Assembly (NCBI GenBank): GCA_028683955.1
Contig: JAQUGR010000002.1
Location: 124,001-188,000 of the forward strand
Source: Bacillota bacterium
GTDB taxonomy: Bacteria; Bacillota; TC1
DNA length: 64,000 nt
Direction of reading: 5' to 3'
Program-made: the position numbers and the translations under genes
The notes under the pieces: generated by a model
Told to the model about the DNA's origin: nothing
What the model saw: only the letters and a program-made list of their open reading frames with translations
Database searches by the model: none
Shown: positions 43,349-53,200 of the stretch, piece by piece
Layout: each line of letters begins with the position of its first letter
Position numbering within the stretch: position 1 is the stretch's first letter

Positions 43349-43843
43349 TTGGCTAAACCACAAACTTGGAAAATACAAATAGGTGATATTACTCATGAAG
43401 TAGTATTAAAAAAAGACGTTTTATTTAATAAACATAAATTGATAATTGATGGAACAGAAAAGAATTTATCTAATAGCTTAAAAAACAACTGGATTGGAAT
43501 TGATGAACCAATAATGATTGGTAATAAGGAAGCAATATTTACCAGAAGGGGAAGTACATTTGATATAGTTATTGATGGATTTTATGTAGACAGTAAAAAA
43601 GAATACAAACCATTAAATAAGATGGCCTGGTGGTCATGGATATTTGTAGTTTTATGTTTACTTATTCCCTTATTAGCAATTGGTGGTATTTTACCAGTGC
43701 TATTTGGAATTTCTGGTGCAGTACTTTGTGTTCAAGTATCTACTAATCCAACAATGAAATTACTTATGAAAATATTATTGAACATACTTATAACTGTAAT
43801 AGCTTGGTTTTGTTTTTATGTATTATATTTATCTATAATTTAA
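43349..43843 (+). CDS. Membrane protein with FAIM1-like beta repeats
   Basis: 164 residues, TTG start after AAAGGAG. Residues 5-40 (TWKIQIGDITHEVVLKKD, KHKLIIDGTEK) and 48-85 (PIMIGNKEAIFTRRG, FDIVIDGFYVDSKK) look like two copies of a beta motif ending in (I/V)DG, resembling bacterial FAIM1-like domains. Three hydrophobic segments from about 92 follow (about 92-110, 112-128, 137-162). Function unknown; placed after korAB and ended by a strong terminator. Confidence 0.55.
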   Translation: MAKPQTWKIQIGDITHEVVLKKDVLFNKHKLIIDGTEKNLSNSLKNNWIGIDEPIMIGNKEAIFTRRGSTFDIVIDGFYVDSKKEYKPLNKMAWWSWIFVVLCLLIPLLAIGGILPVLFGISGAVLCVQVSTNPTMKLLMKILLNILITVIAWFCFYVLYLSII

Positions 43844-43852
43844 TTAATAATG

Positions 43853-43888
43853 AAAAAGAAGATATGACGCTGTCATATCTTCTTTAAA
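43853..43888. terminator. Bidirectional terminator between the plus-strand genes and selC
   Basis: AAAGAAGATATGAC (43855-43868) and GTCATATCTTCTTT (43872-43885) are perfect arms around GCT. On the minus strand it ends selC. Confidence 0.9.
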
Positions 43889-43909
43889 TCTATAAATTAT
43901 TAATGTTTT

Positions 43910-44006
43910 TGGCGAGAGTGAATAGGAATCGAACCTACCAAGGATGGGTCCACCACCCAACATCGGATTTGAAGTCCGTGTCGCCCACCAGGACGAAACC
44001 ACTCTC
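43910..44006 (-). tRNA. selC: Selenocysteine tRNA (UCA anticodon)
   Basis: 97 bases on the minus strand with encoded CCA. Acceptor GAGAGTG pairs with CACTCTC, extended to eight pairs by a G-T. The D arm is long, the anticodon arm CGGACTTCAAATCCG carries TCA, the variable arm is long (TTGGGTGGTGGACCCATCC region), and the T arm has GGTTCGATTCC. These are the hallmarks of bacterial tRNA-Sec. Its first two bases are the last two of the stop codon of the gene upstream, so it is probably cut from that transcript. No selA, selB or selD in the window. Confidence 0.95.
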
Positions 44007-44889
44007 AGACAAACAAAGTAATACGTTTTTTAGAAACTTCAACAGAAAGAGGCAATCTTTCACCCTTTTCACCATCAAAAACAATTGGTAAATTCAAAGG
44101 ACCGTCAATATAAAAAGACTCACCCTGGAAAAATCTCACATGTTTCTGATTAGCAAATTGACCTCTAAAAATATTAAATACAATATTTGGAAGTTCATAA
44201 TATGAACAATCATCAATAATAAACAAATCTAACTTACCATCAGTTAACTCAGCCTCATTAAGTATATTATTAAAACCAGCTATTTGAGAACCAGTACCAA
44301 TTGCAAACATGATAGCGCTAAACTTATGCAGAGTACCATCAATAACAATAGATAATTCAAAAGGTTTAATAGATGTAAATTTAGTGGCTGCTTTAAAATA
44401 ATAGGCGAATTGCTTTATATTCTTCTTGGCGCTTACTGGAGTATCATAAGTAGCAGGCATAAAATAACCACCAGCACAACTACTAAAAAAGTAAGTATCA
44501 TCATTAATTACCCCAACATCAATTGCCAGCTTCTTGCCTTTAAGAGGCACAAGAGCAGCTTCTTTGATATTTTTTGGCAAACCAAGACTATTAGCTAAAT
44601 CATTACAAGTACCAGCAGGTAATATACCAACAGGCAAATCAATATCATTATCTAACAAAAAACTCAAAACAGATCTAATAGAACCGTCTCCACCAGATAT
44701 TAGAACTCCGGTAAATTCCTTGTGTTTTAAAAGAGGTAAAAAATCCTCCTTACTGCCTATGTTAAGACAAAAAGGAGTCAAAATAATACCATGCTCCTGA
44801 TAAATAGGAACAATCTCTGTTAAAAGACTATCAATACTATCTGAGCCGGATGCCTTGTTATATATTAGTAAATATCGTTCAAGAATCAT
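44005..44889 (-). CDS. Diacylglycerol kinase-family (DagK/YegS/BmrU) lipid kinase
   Basis: 294 residues with the DAGK catalytic motifs: LLIYNKASGS near 7-16, SGGDGSIRSVLSFL near 65 and GILPAGTCNDLA near 88-99. Phosphorylates diacylglycerol or a similar lipid alcohol. GGAGGG ribosome site. Its stop codon TGA (minus 44007-44005) shares GA with the first two bases of tRNA-Sec. Confidence 0.9.
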   Translation of the reverse strand: MILERYLLIYNKASGSDSIDSLLTEIVPIYQEHGIILTPFCLNIGSKEDFLPLLKHKEFTGVLISGGDGSIRSVLSFLLDNDIDLPVGILPAGTCNDLANSLGLPKNIKEAALVPLKGKKLAIDVGVINDDTYFFSSCAGGYFMPATYDTPVSAKKNIKQFAYYFKAATKFTSIKPFELSIVIDGTLHKFSAIMFAIGTGSQIAGFNNILNEAELTDGKLDLFIIDDCSYYELPNIVFNIFRGQFANQKHVRFFQGESFYIDGPLNLPIVFDGEKGERLPLSVEVSKKRITLFV

Positions 44890-44999
44890 TCTGAACCCTC
44901 CACAGGGAACATTATAACATATTTATAATCTAAAGTCTTTATATAAAAAATTGTATTTGGTATAATAAGAATAATATAAAAGAAGGCGGTAAAACTAAA

Positions 45000-47129
45000 A
45001 TGGTAAAAAACTTCTTTATCAGTCATATAGAAAATGACAACATCATCAAAAAGGCTATAGAAGATATCAATCTATTACCAGATGTAGAAAAAGTAACTTA
45101 TCAAAGTTTTCAACAAAAAATTAAAGTTACTTTCTCAAAAGATGCAGATGAAAAAATAGCAACAAAGGACATAATAGATATTATTCATAATTATGATGAT
45201 AATATTAATGTCTCAGACAAGATGCTATCAATAAACGGTAAAATAAATAGACCCAACGTAATATTATATATTATTGGTATAGTAATATCAGGAGTAACCT
45301 ATACCCAATACATACCGGTGGATTATAAATGGATAGGCTATTTAATTGGTTTGTTATTATGCTCAAAGGTTTTGATAAAAAAAGTATATAACACAGTATT
45401 TCTAGAAAGAAGAATTAATGAATCCCTACTTATAGCACTAGCGATAATAGGTGCTTTTCTTATTAAAGATTATAAAGAGGCCTTAATAGTATTATCAATA
45501 TATTTATTAGCCAACTATTTAAGTTGGAAAGCATCTATACTAGCTAAAAAAGATGTTTCTGATATTTTGCATAAGGAAGAAACCATAGTTTATAAATTAA
45601 ATGATAAGGTGGTACTGGCAACACCAATTAAAGAAATTCAAGAAAAAGATATAATCATTGTTAGGCCAGGAGAAATAATACCTTTGACCACAAGGGTTTT
45701 AGAAGGCAGATCAGTTATTGATATGTCACCAATTTCAAATGAAAACTTCCAAGAGGAAGCAAAACCTGGAGTAATTCTAAAAAGTGGTGGTATAAATCTA
45801 GATAAACCATTAAAACTCTTAGTCTTGAAAAGATATAATGAAGGACTTTTAAAAGAACTAATAACAAAAACAGAAGAAGCCATGGAACACAAAAAAGGTT
45901 TTGCTAAAACCAGTGAAACTATTGGAGAAATATATGTGAAAGTAGTAGCTGGTCTTGCAGCATTACTTTTGATATACAGCTTTTTTTCTGGTAACCCATC
46001 ACAATTCATATATAAGGGCTTAATACTACTAGCAACCTCATGTCCATGGGCAATGTTACTGTCAACTCCAATAGCCCATAACTACGCACTAAGTCTTGCT
46101 AAAAAACTTGGAGTATTAATTAAAGATACAGGTTCAATAGATGCTATAGGTAAAATGCGCACCTTGTTTTTTACTAAAACAGGAATACTAACAACAGGAC
46201 AATATAAAATAAAAGAAATAAGACCATATAAAAATATCAAAGAAGACTATATTTTAACTTATGCAGCTATTGGTGAATTACAAGCTAAACATCCAATTGC
46301 ACAGGCAGTAAGAAAAGCGTTAAATAAAGAACTTAATATAGATTTATTAGAAAAGTATCGTGAAGAAAAAGGTAAAGGTGCCATGGCAATCTATGGAGGC
46401 AAGACTATCGTAGTTGGAACAGAAAACTTCCTAGATGAACAAGGAGTTGATGTTGTTAATGATTATAGTGGCACTCAAATACATGTAGGAGTAGATGGAC
46501 AATATATCGGTTCTATAGCACTTGAAGAAAACCTCAAACCAGAGGGAATAGAAGTTATAGAAAAATTAAAACAATTAAAAATTGATAAGGTAGCTGTATT
46601 AACTGGAGAAATTAAACAAGGCGCTACAGAAGTATTAGCTCCATTAAAAATATCTAAAATCTATGGGGAACTAAATATTGAAGATAAAGTTAGTCGAATT
46701 AGAAGAGAACATAATAGACTAAAAGGTAAAACAGTAGCCTTTGTAGGAGATACTATAAGTGACTCGCAGGTTATGGCAGCTTCAGATGTAAGTTTTGCCT
46801 TCCTAAAAGGTAGTCTTGACAGGGTTACAGAAGTAGCTGATGTTGTATTAATGAAAGAAGATCTTAACTTAATATTTGAGTCAATAAACTTAGGAAAAAG
46901 AACATATAGTATAATTCAACAAAATATAATTATCACACTGATTACAAAACTTATAATCATAATCTATATTATGTTTAACAAAGTTCCAACAGGATTTTTG
47001 ATGGTTGCTATAGGTATAGATTTAGTTATATCATTGCTGACAATATTAAATTGTTTTAGAATCACCAAACGTTTTAATGATATCCTTAGTGTTTTGGCAT
47101 CAAAGTTCTCAAGAAACAAGGAGCAATAA
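45000..47129 (+). CDS. P1B-type ATPase homologue lacking catalytic motifs (pseudo-pump)
   Basis: 709 residues with the full heavy-metal P-type layout: N-terminal HMA-like region (no CxxC), helices near 80-180, actuator domain, helices near 310-360, P/N domains and two C-terminal helices. Key residues are changed. The phosphorylated Asp of DKTGTLT is Thr392 (FTKTGILT). TGE of the actuator is SNE (246-248). The CPC metal site is CPW (348-350), and GDGxND is GDTISD (583-588). The HP of the N domain remains. The frame is intact over 2.1 kb, so the protein is kept but cannot cycle through an aspartyl-phosphate. Possible regulator, scaffold or channel. Confidence 0.85.
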   Translation: MVKNFFISHIENDNIIKKAIEDINLLPDVEKVTYQSFQQKIKVTFSKDADEKIATKDIIDIIHNYDDNINVSDKMLSINGKINRPNVILYIIGIVISGVTYTQYIPVDYKWIGYLIGLLLCSKVLIKKVYNTVFLERRINESLLIALAIIGAFLIKDYKEALIVLSIYLLANYLSWKASILAKKDVSDILHKEETIVYKLNDKVVLATPIKEIQEKDIIIVRPGEIIPLTTRVLEGRSVIDMSPISNENFQEEAKPGVILKSGGINLDKPLKLLVLKRYNEGLLKELITKTEEAMEHKKGFAKTSETIGEIYVKVVAGLAALLLIYSFFSGNPSQFIYKGLILLATSCPWAMLLSTPIAHNYALSLAKKLGVLIKDTGSIDAIGKMRTLFFTKTGILTTGQYKIKEIRPYKNIKEDYILTYAAIGELQAKHPIAQAVRKALNKELNIDLLEKYREEKGKGAMAIYGGKTIVVGTENFLDEQGVDVVNDYSGTQIHVGVDGQYIGSIALEENLKPEGIEVIEKLKQLKIDKVAVLTGEIKQGATEVLAPLKISKIYGELNIEDKVSRIRREHNRLKGKTVAFVGDTISDSQVMAASDVSFAFLKGSLDRVTEVADVVLMKEDLNLIFESINLGKRTYSIIQQNIIITLITKLIIIIYIMFNKVPTGFLMVAIGIDLVISLLTILNCFRITKRFNDILSVLASKFSRNKEQ

Positions 47130-47130
47130 A

Positions 47131-48669
47131 ATTATTGATATTGAATTAAAAGAGGCTCTTAAAAGCTATTTTGGCTATGAGAGTTTTAGAGAACCTCAAG
47201 AACAAATCATTACAAATATATTAAATAAGAAAGACAGCATAGGGATTTTACCTACAGGAAAGGGTAAATCCCTATGTTATCAATTACCGGCAATTTTCTT
47301 TGATAATTTAACAATTGTCATATCTCCACTTGTGGCATTGATGAAGGATCAAGTTGATACCTTCAATGCCAGAGGAGTACCCGCAACCTCTTTAAATAGT
47401 CATTTAACACCAAAACAAATGAGAGAAAAAATAGAAGAAATAAAAGAGGATAAATACAAAGTTATATATATAGCCCCGGAGAAATTATTTTCAGAAGATT
47501 TCATGGATGTTTTTATTTCTTTAAAAATTGATCATATAGCAGTAGACGAAGCACATTGTATATCACAATGGGGACATGATTTTAGACCTAAATACAAAAA
47601 AATAGGTTTAGTATTAGATAAACTACCTCATAGACCTGTTATTTCTGCCTTTACAGCCACAGCTAATGAAAGAGTTATTGATGATATATGTAAACTTTTA
47701 AAACTCAAGGAGCCTGCTATTTTTAAGACTACCTTTGATAGACCTAATCTATTTATAGATATAAAATTATATGAAGATAAATCTAACTATGTAATAAAAT
47801 ACCTTAAATCTAGACAACCTGAAATAGGGCTTGGTTTAATTTATTCCAATACTAGACTAGATGCTGAAAGATTAAGTAAAAAATTAACTAAAGAAGGCTT
47901 TAAAGTAGGCCTTTATCATGCAGGATTAACAAAAAAAGAAAGAAATAGAGTACAAGAAGAGTTTTTTGCAAACCAATACCAGGTTTTGGTAGCAACAAAT
48001 GCATTTGGAATGGGACTAGATAAAGATAACATTAGGTTTATAATACATTTAAATATGCCAGCTAGTATTGAGTCATATTATCAAGAAATTGGACGGGGTG
48101 GCAGAGATGGGTTACCTTGTGATTGTATTCTGCTTTTTGGACTTAAGGATGTTATGGTAAACAGAGCTCTTGGTAAGTCCAGAGTCTATTTCAAATGGCG
48201 TCTTAAAGAGAAGGAAGACTGGCTGGTTGAGATGGTTAAGTTTTCTCACTTGAAGAGTTGCTATAAACAGTTTGTATTAGAGCATTTTGGTGAAATAATA
48301 GAGCCCTGTGGCAATTGTGGTAATTGTGTGGCTGAAATAATTGATGTAGATCAAACCACTGAGGCACAAAAGGTACTATCCGCTATGTATCATACAAAGG
48401 GCTATTATGGACAAGGTACTATTTCAACTATGCTAAAAGGTAAACTAAATCAACGAATAAAAGATAAAAAACTCGATAAACTTAGTGTTTTTGGAATAAT
48501 GAAAGACTGGACAGAGGGACAAATAAATACCCTCATTACAGAATTGTTAATAACCGGATATTTAGAAAAAGAACAGGAAAAGCAAGAAGAACGTTTTTTA
48601 ATTACAAAAAAGGGTGTAGAAGTTATTAAAGGTGAGGCAAAGTTTTTAAATAAAGTGAAGATTGTTTGA
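47131..48669 (+). CDS. recQ: ATP-dependent DNA helicase RecQ
   Basis: 3'-5' helicase for recombination repair. Two starts are possible: ATG 47077, inside the previous gene and without a ribosome site, or ATT 47131, exactly seven bases after AAGGAG (47118-47123) and two bases after the previous stop. ATT is chosen as the better-supported one and gives the family N-terminus. 512 residues: Walker A PTGKGKS at 41-47, DEAHCISQWGHDFRP, QEIGRGGRDG, zinc-binding CGNCGNC and a winged helix; no HRDC domain. Confidence 0.87.
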   Translation: MIDIELKEALKSYFGYESFREPQEQIITNILNKKDSIGILPTGKGKSLCYQLPAIFFDNLTIVISPLVALMKDQVDTFNARGVPATSLNSHLTPKQMREKIEEIKEDKYKVIYIAPEKLFSEDFMDVFISLKIDHIAVDEAHCISQWGHDFRPKYKKIGLVLDKLPHRPVISAFTATANERVIDDICKLLKLKEPAIFKTTFDRPNLFIDIKLYEDKSNYVIKYLKSRQPEIGLGLIYSNTRLDAERLSKKLTKEGFKVGLYHAGLTKKERNRVQEEFFANQYQVLVATNAFGMGLDKDNIRFIIHLNMPASIESYYQEIGRGGRDGLPCDCILLFGLKDVMVNRALGKSRVYFKWRLKEKEDWLVEMVKFSHLKSCYKQFVLEHFGEIIEPCGNCGNCVAEIIDVDQTTEAQKVLSAMYHTKGYYGQGTISTMLKGKLNQRIKDKKLDKLSVFGIMKDWTEGQINTLITELLITGYLEKEQEKQEERFLITKKGVEVIKGEAKFLNKVKIV

Positions 48670-48726
48670 TAAGTAAATTGATATATAAAACATATTATCA
48701 ATAAAATATTAATATACATTTCAATA

Positions 48727-48770
48727 ATAATAAATAACATATTGACAATTGTCGATATGTTATTTATTAT
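48727..48770. promoter_or_regulatory. 44-bp palindromic operator enclosing the arsR-permease promoter
   Basis: Bases 48727-48770 are self-complementary except for one T-G pair (48743/48754), centred on ACAATTGT. The core AACATATTGACAATTGTCGA is like the 12-2-12 sites bound by SmtB/CzrA/ArsR-family sensors. TTGACA (48742-48747), 17 bases and TATTAT (48765-48770) place the promoter wholly inside it. Autoregulation by the gene at 48814 is the natural reading. Confidence 0.8.
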
Positions 48771-48813
48771 GTTAAAGTAAGATAAAATAAAGATTAATAA
48801 GGTGGTGAGTAGG

Positions 48814-49116
48814 TTGGGTAATTTAGAGTTAGATGAGAATATTGAAATTAGTAAAATATTCAAGGCACTTGGTGATGGAAACAGGTTATCTATCCTAAGG
48901 CTCTTAGATAAAGGTGAACTTTGTGGATGCCAGTTGTTGGCTAAGTTGGAAATTGGTCAGTCTACACTTTCTCATCATATGAAAATATTAGGAGAAGCAG
49001 GATTGATTAATTGTAATAAAGTAGGTAAGTGGTGTAATTATAGTCTTAATCAATCAGGTTGGAAGAGAGCCAAGTCAGAAATCATGAAAATTACTAAGTC
49101 ATTAGGAGATGAATAG
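48814..49116 (+). CDS. ArsR/SmtB family metal(loid)-responsive repressor
   Basis: Dimeric winged-helix repressor released by metal or metalloid. TTG start 48814 with GGTGGTGA upstream; a GTG four codons earlier is in that ribosome site. 100 residues: FKALGDGNRLSILRLL, recognition helix QSTLSHHMKIL, and GELCGCQLL with two cysteines at the place where ArsR-type sensors bind As(III)/Sb(III). Its stop (TAG) overlaps the next gene's start. Probably acts on the palindrome directly upstream. Confidence 0.9.
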   Translation: MGNLELDENIEISKIFKALGDGNRLSILRLLDKGELCGCQLLAKLEIGQSTLSHHMKILGEAGLINCNKVGKWCNYSLNQSGWKRAKSEIMKITKSLGDE

Positions 49117-49596
49117 ATGGAAGGTTTGTTTTTTTATAGTCTAGCTGTAATACTGCTAATAGTTTCTTTTATAAAAAGTCGCAGTAAGACCATGACTGGT
49201 TTAAAAAAAGCATGGAAGGCTTTTGAAAATATTTTGCCTCAATTGTTGATTGTATTGTTAATAGTTGGTTTAATATTAGCTATTTTGAATACAGTATTAA
49301 TATCTAAACTTATTGGTAGAGAATCAGGGGTTGTAGGTATTTTATTGGCAGCTGTGTTTGGTTCTATAACTATGATACCTGGTTTTGTAGCCTTTCCTAC
49401 TGCTGCTGCCTTGCTTGATGCAGGTGCAGGTTATACTCAAATTGCAGTATTTGTTTCTACTTTGATGATGGTGGGTATTGTTACTTTACCTTTGGAGATT
49501 AAATATTTTGGAGTTAAAACTGCCATTGGCAGGAATGTCTTAGCTTTTCTTTTTTCTTTTATAGTTGCGGGTATTATTGGATTGGTGGTGTATTAA
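49117..49596 (+). CDS. Permease, first half (COG0701/ArsP-like)
   Basis: 159 residues, five hydrophobic segments, with GSITMIPGFVAFPTAAALLD matching the internal repeat of COG0701 permeases (organoarsenical exporter ArsP and relatives). Full-length members carry two such repeats; here each is a separate gene. Start directly after the arsR stop, end overlapping the second half by one base. Confidence 0.75.
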   Translation: MEGLFFYSLAVILLIVSFIKSRSKTMTGLKKAWKAFENILPQLLIVLLIVGLILAILNTVLISKLIGRESGVVGILLAAVFGSITMIPGFVAFPTAAALLDAGAGYTQIAVFVSTLMMVGIVTLPLEIKYFGVKTAIGRNVLAFLFSFIVAGIIGLVVY

Positions 49597-50135
49597 TGAA
49601 AAAAGTATTAATTAGATATAAAGGTTTCTTGATTTTATTTATTGGGATGTTAATATTTACTATTATTAATTATCAAATAGGAATGAAGGCTTTTGGAATT
49701 ACTGCTAATTCATTAATAGAAGTGCTTTTTTTAATTCCTCCAATTTTTATTATTTTAGGATTACTTGATGTATGGGTACCTAGGGAGTTTATGGTTAAGT
49801 ATATGGGTGAGGGTTCTGGAGTTAGAGGTGTTATTATCTCCTTCATTTTAGGTTCTGCAGCTGCAGGTCCACTTTATGGTGCTTTTCCTATAGCGGCGGT
49901 ATTTATGAAAAAGGGTGTTAGTTTTACCAATATTTTAATCTTTATTGGTGCTTGGTCTACAACTAAGATACCTATGTTTTTGTTTGAAGTATCTTCCCTT
50001 GGACCTAAGTTTGCTTTTACAAGATTATTAATAAATATTCCAGGTATTATTATAATAGCTTTTATTCTTAAAAGATTTGTTAATAAGAAGGAACAAAAAG
50101 AGATATACATTAATGCAGAGGATGTGGATAGTTAA
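49596..50135 (+). CDS. Permease, second half (COG0701/ArsP-like)
   Basis: 179 residues, five to six hydrophobic segments, with GSAAAGPLYGAFPIAAVFMKKG, parallel to the motif in the preceding gene. The two would form a heterodimer equal to one ArsP-type permease. The ArsR partner with paired cysteines suggests arsenic or antimony resistance. Ends before a bidirectional terminator. Confidence 0.75.
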   Translation: MKKVLIRYKGFLILFIGMLIFTIINYQIGMKAFGITANSLIEVLFLIPPIFIILGLLDVWVPREFMVKYMGEGSGVRGVIISFILGSAAAGPLYGAFPIAAVFMKKGVSFTNILIFIGAWSTTKIPMFLFEVSSLGPKFAFTRLLINIPGIIIIAFILKRFVNKKEQKEIYINAEDVDS

Positions 50136-50191
50136 TAATTAGTAAATCAATTATTGATTTAACAAATAGATATTAAATATATTTTAGTTAT

Positions 50192-50227
50192 AAAAAATCA
50201 GATTGGAAATATCCAATCTGATTTTTT
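50192..50227. terminator. Bidirectional terminator between the permease and surface-protein genes
   Basis: AAAAAATCAGATTGGA (50192-50207) and TCCAATCTGATTTTTT (50212-50227) are perfect arms. Confidence 0.9.
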
Positions 50228-50257
50228 GCTTGTAATTAATTATTATATTGTTTTTCT

Positions 50258-53200
50258 TTAATAATCTTCTTGCTTATCTTTTTTAGTTTTTGTAAGTATT
50301 AAAAATCCTAATAAGGTAAGAGTTGTTCCAATTAACATAGCTGATAATATTTTACCACCTGTTTGTGGGATTAATGGAGTAAATGTATTATAGAAGTCAA
50401 TTGAATCAACAGCTACAAGACTTATATCATTTACTTTAAATAAGCTTTGCTCCAAGGCTAATGTGCCATCTTCATTTTGGACAACGGTAGCAGATATTAA
50501 AAATTTAGTAGCATCATATGTATAGAAAAGCTTATTATCATTTACTTCACTAACATTGAAGTAGAAAGTATTTCCAAGATCATCTAGGTTAAATGTAATA
50601 TCTTGGAAAGTAACATTTCCTGTTTCATCATTATGACCTGTAATAGGCTCACCAATTTTACTCTCATTATCAATATCAACTTGTTGTAATAAGAAGGCAA
50701 ATTCCTTATCTTCCATAGTTTTACCTGTTAAATGTTTAGATACTGTAAAATCCAATTTAGTATAACTGTTTATAAAATTAATATCTTCTACAATTATATC
50801 ATTATTATCTCTAGTTTTTGTAATACTCTCTATTGTACTAGTGATTGTTCCATCATCATTATCGGTAACTAGAAGCTCTACTGTATAGACAGAAGTATCA
50901 TAGGTATAACCATCTAAACCACTATTTTCTTCCAATATAGTGTAGGTTCTTAAACCAGCATCTCCTTGTGTGAAGTTTAAAGTTTCAAAGTTAACAACAC
51001 CAGTATATGAACCATCCTCATTTAACACACCTTCTTCATTGGAAGTTGTTTGTAATAAGGTTTCACCCTCATAAAGACTGAAATTAAATTGACCATCAGT
51101 AAGTTCATGACCTATTAGAGTCTTACTTACATCCAAGTTAAAGTCACCTGTTGCTGAGTATGAATTAAAGAACACTGGAATATTATCAATAGTAAAGTTA
51201 CCTTGATCATCAGATAAAACATTTCCAAATTCATCTTCAATAACTACTTTTAAATCTGCTTGGCCTTTAACATTATATATTTTTAAAACAAGCTGATAGG
51301 CATTATCATCTAAAATATATCCTGGTATTAGGGCATTAGACTCTCTCATCACTAAAGTTTTAGTAGTAGCAAGATATTCTGTTCCATCTTCATCATCAAG
51401 ACTAAAGATATGATCATCACTATAGGTTAGTAATTGCTCTGGAGCAATACCGTCATTTAAAGTGAAGGCTACATCATATCTTCCATCACTCACTAGATTA
51501 TTAGTTATACCAGAAAATACTTGCGTATCATTATCTAGTATTTCAAAATTAAAATCACGTACAAATGCTTTTCCACTTAAATCCTTTAAAGCGGTTGGAT
51601 TCCAGGTTCCATTTTTAATTGGTGTATTAAAAACAGTTATTGGATCCATATTACCACTAATATCAATAGGTACCTCTACCACAACAGGATCAGGATTATC
51701 GATAATATATCCTGAAGTAGGGCTTACTTCAGTTATAGTGTAAGTTTCACCTTTTGTTAAACCTCTAAAGAGAACTATTCCATCAGCAGTTATTAGATTT
51801 CTTACAAATACAGGATCAGTTGGATCTCCACCTCTTAACCAGTTTAAAGCAAAAGTGGTTCCATTAATAATCTCTCCATTATCATTATTATATTTATTTA
51901 CTGTTATTGAAGATTTAGTAGTTGAACCACCACCTACAGTCGCTGAAATAGTTAAGTTAGTAACACTTTCATTTTCTAGTACTGTACCTTCTCCAACATA
52001 ATAGGCTGAGTTGTTTATTTGAGTTCCTAGTAGACTGTTATCTATATCAGTATTAAATCTTAAAATATATGCTGTGTTATTATCAGGAAGATCAACAGTG
52101 AGTACATATCTTCCTTCCTCTCCAGGTTCTGTTGATAATTCATAAGTATAAGTAAATGGAACAGAAACCCCTTGGCTTTCTACAGTTGAACCAGTAACAA
52201 AGGCTCCATTAGATCCTATAACATTTGTATAAAGCTTTATGTTAGTTGGATCTAAGGTTAGTCCAAGTGGAAGAATATCCACAACTCTAGCACTAGTTAA
52301 TTCTAAATTGTGTTGATTCAAGTTAATAGTCCATTGTGCTTGTTGTTCTGCAACTAGATTTACTCCATATTTTCCAAGTAATTCATTACTAATCTCACTT
52401 GAATTACCAGTAGGAGTAGAGGTTACAATGCCAGTATTTAATCCAATACCTTCAATACTTGCTGTATTGCCACTGCATCTTATAACTCCATTTTCTTTAA
52501 AGATATCATTTTGACTAACATCTAATTCAGCTGTAAATGTAATAGTATATTTATCGTTTAAAGTACCACTGCCAAAATCCACATTGAGAATATCATCTAT
52601 GTAAGTAGAAGCATCTGCAATTGCAGCAAGGTCTAGAGTATCAGGAATATAGTGAGAAGCATTTTTAGTGATTGTTAAAGAGTCAGCCACATAAGTCCAT
52701 TTAACACCATTTACAGTTGTAAAAGAACTTTCACCACTTTTTTTAAACTGAGTTACTATTTGACTTAAATCATCATTTATCTGAACACCATTTAATTCCA
52801 TCAAGTTGCTATTTATAACAATATTGAAATTAACCCTTGGGTTTTCTCCTACTTGGGAGGTATTGCCTGTATAGGTGCTTGATGTTTTAGTTATAACATT
52901 ATTAGTGATATTTATAGAATCAGTATCATTTGAAGCTGCTAATTCAACATCTAAATCATCAAAGATTGCTACTCTAGCTGAATTTGTAAAATTCCTGCTA
53001 AGATTCTGGTCATAAACTGAATCTATTATTCTAGTTTTCACTGTAAAGGTTTGAATTGTTTTTAAAGCTTCATCAGTAGCAAAGGTTATGGTTAAAGTTC
53101 TACCATCTAAACTGATTTCTGCCTTTGGTTCGGTTGTAGTATTAATAGGAGTACTACCCCAATATATTTCATCAGGTAAAAATTCTTGATCACTTGGGAG

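Noticed and set aside
44005-44007. Selenocysteine read-through of the lipid-kinase TGA
   Set aside because: The frame would run into the tRNA-Sec itself, the protein already has family length, and no separate SECIS-like hairpin can be placed.
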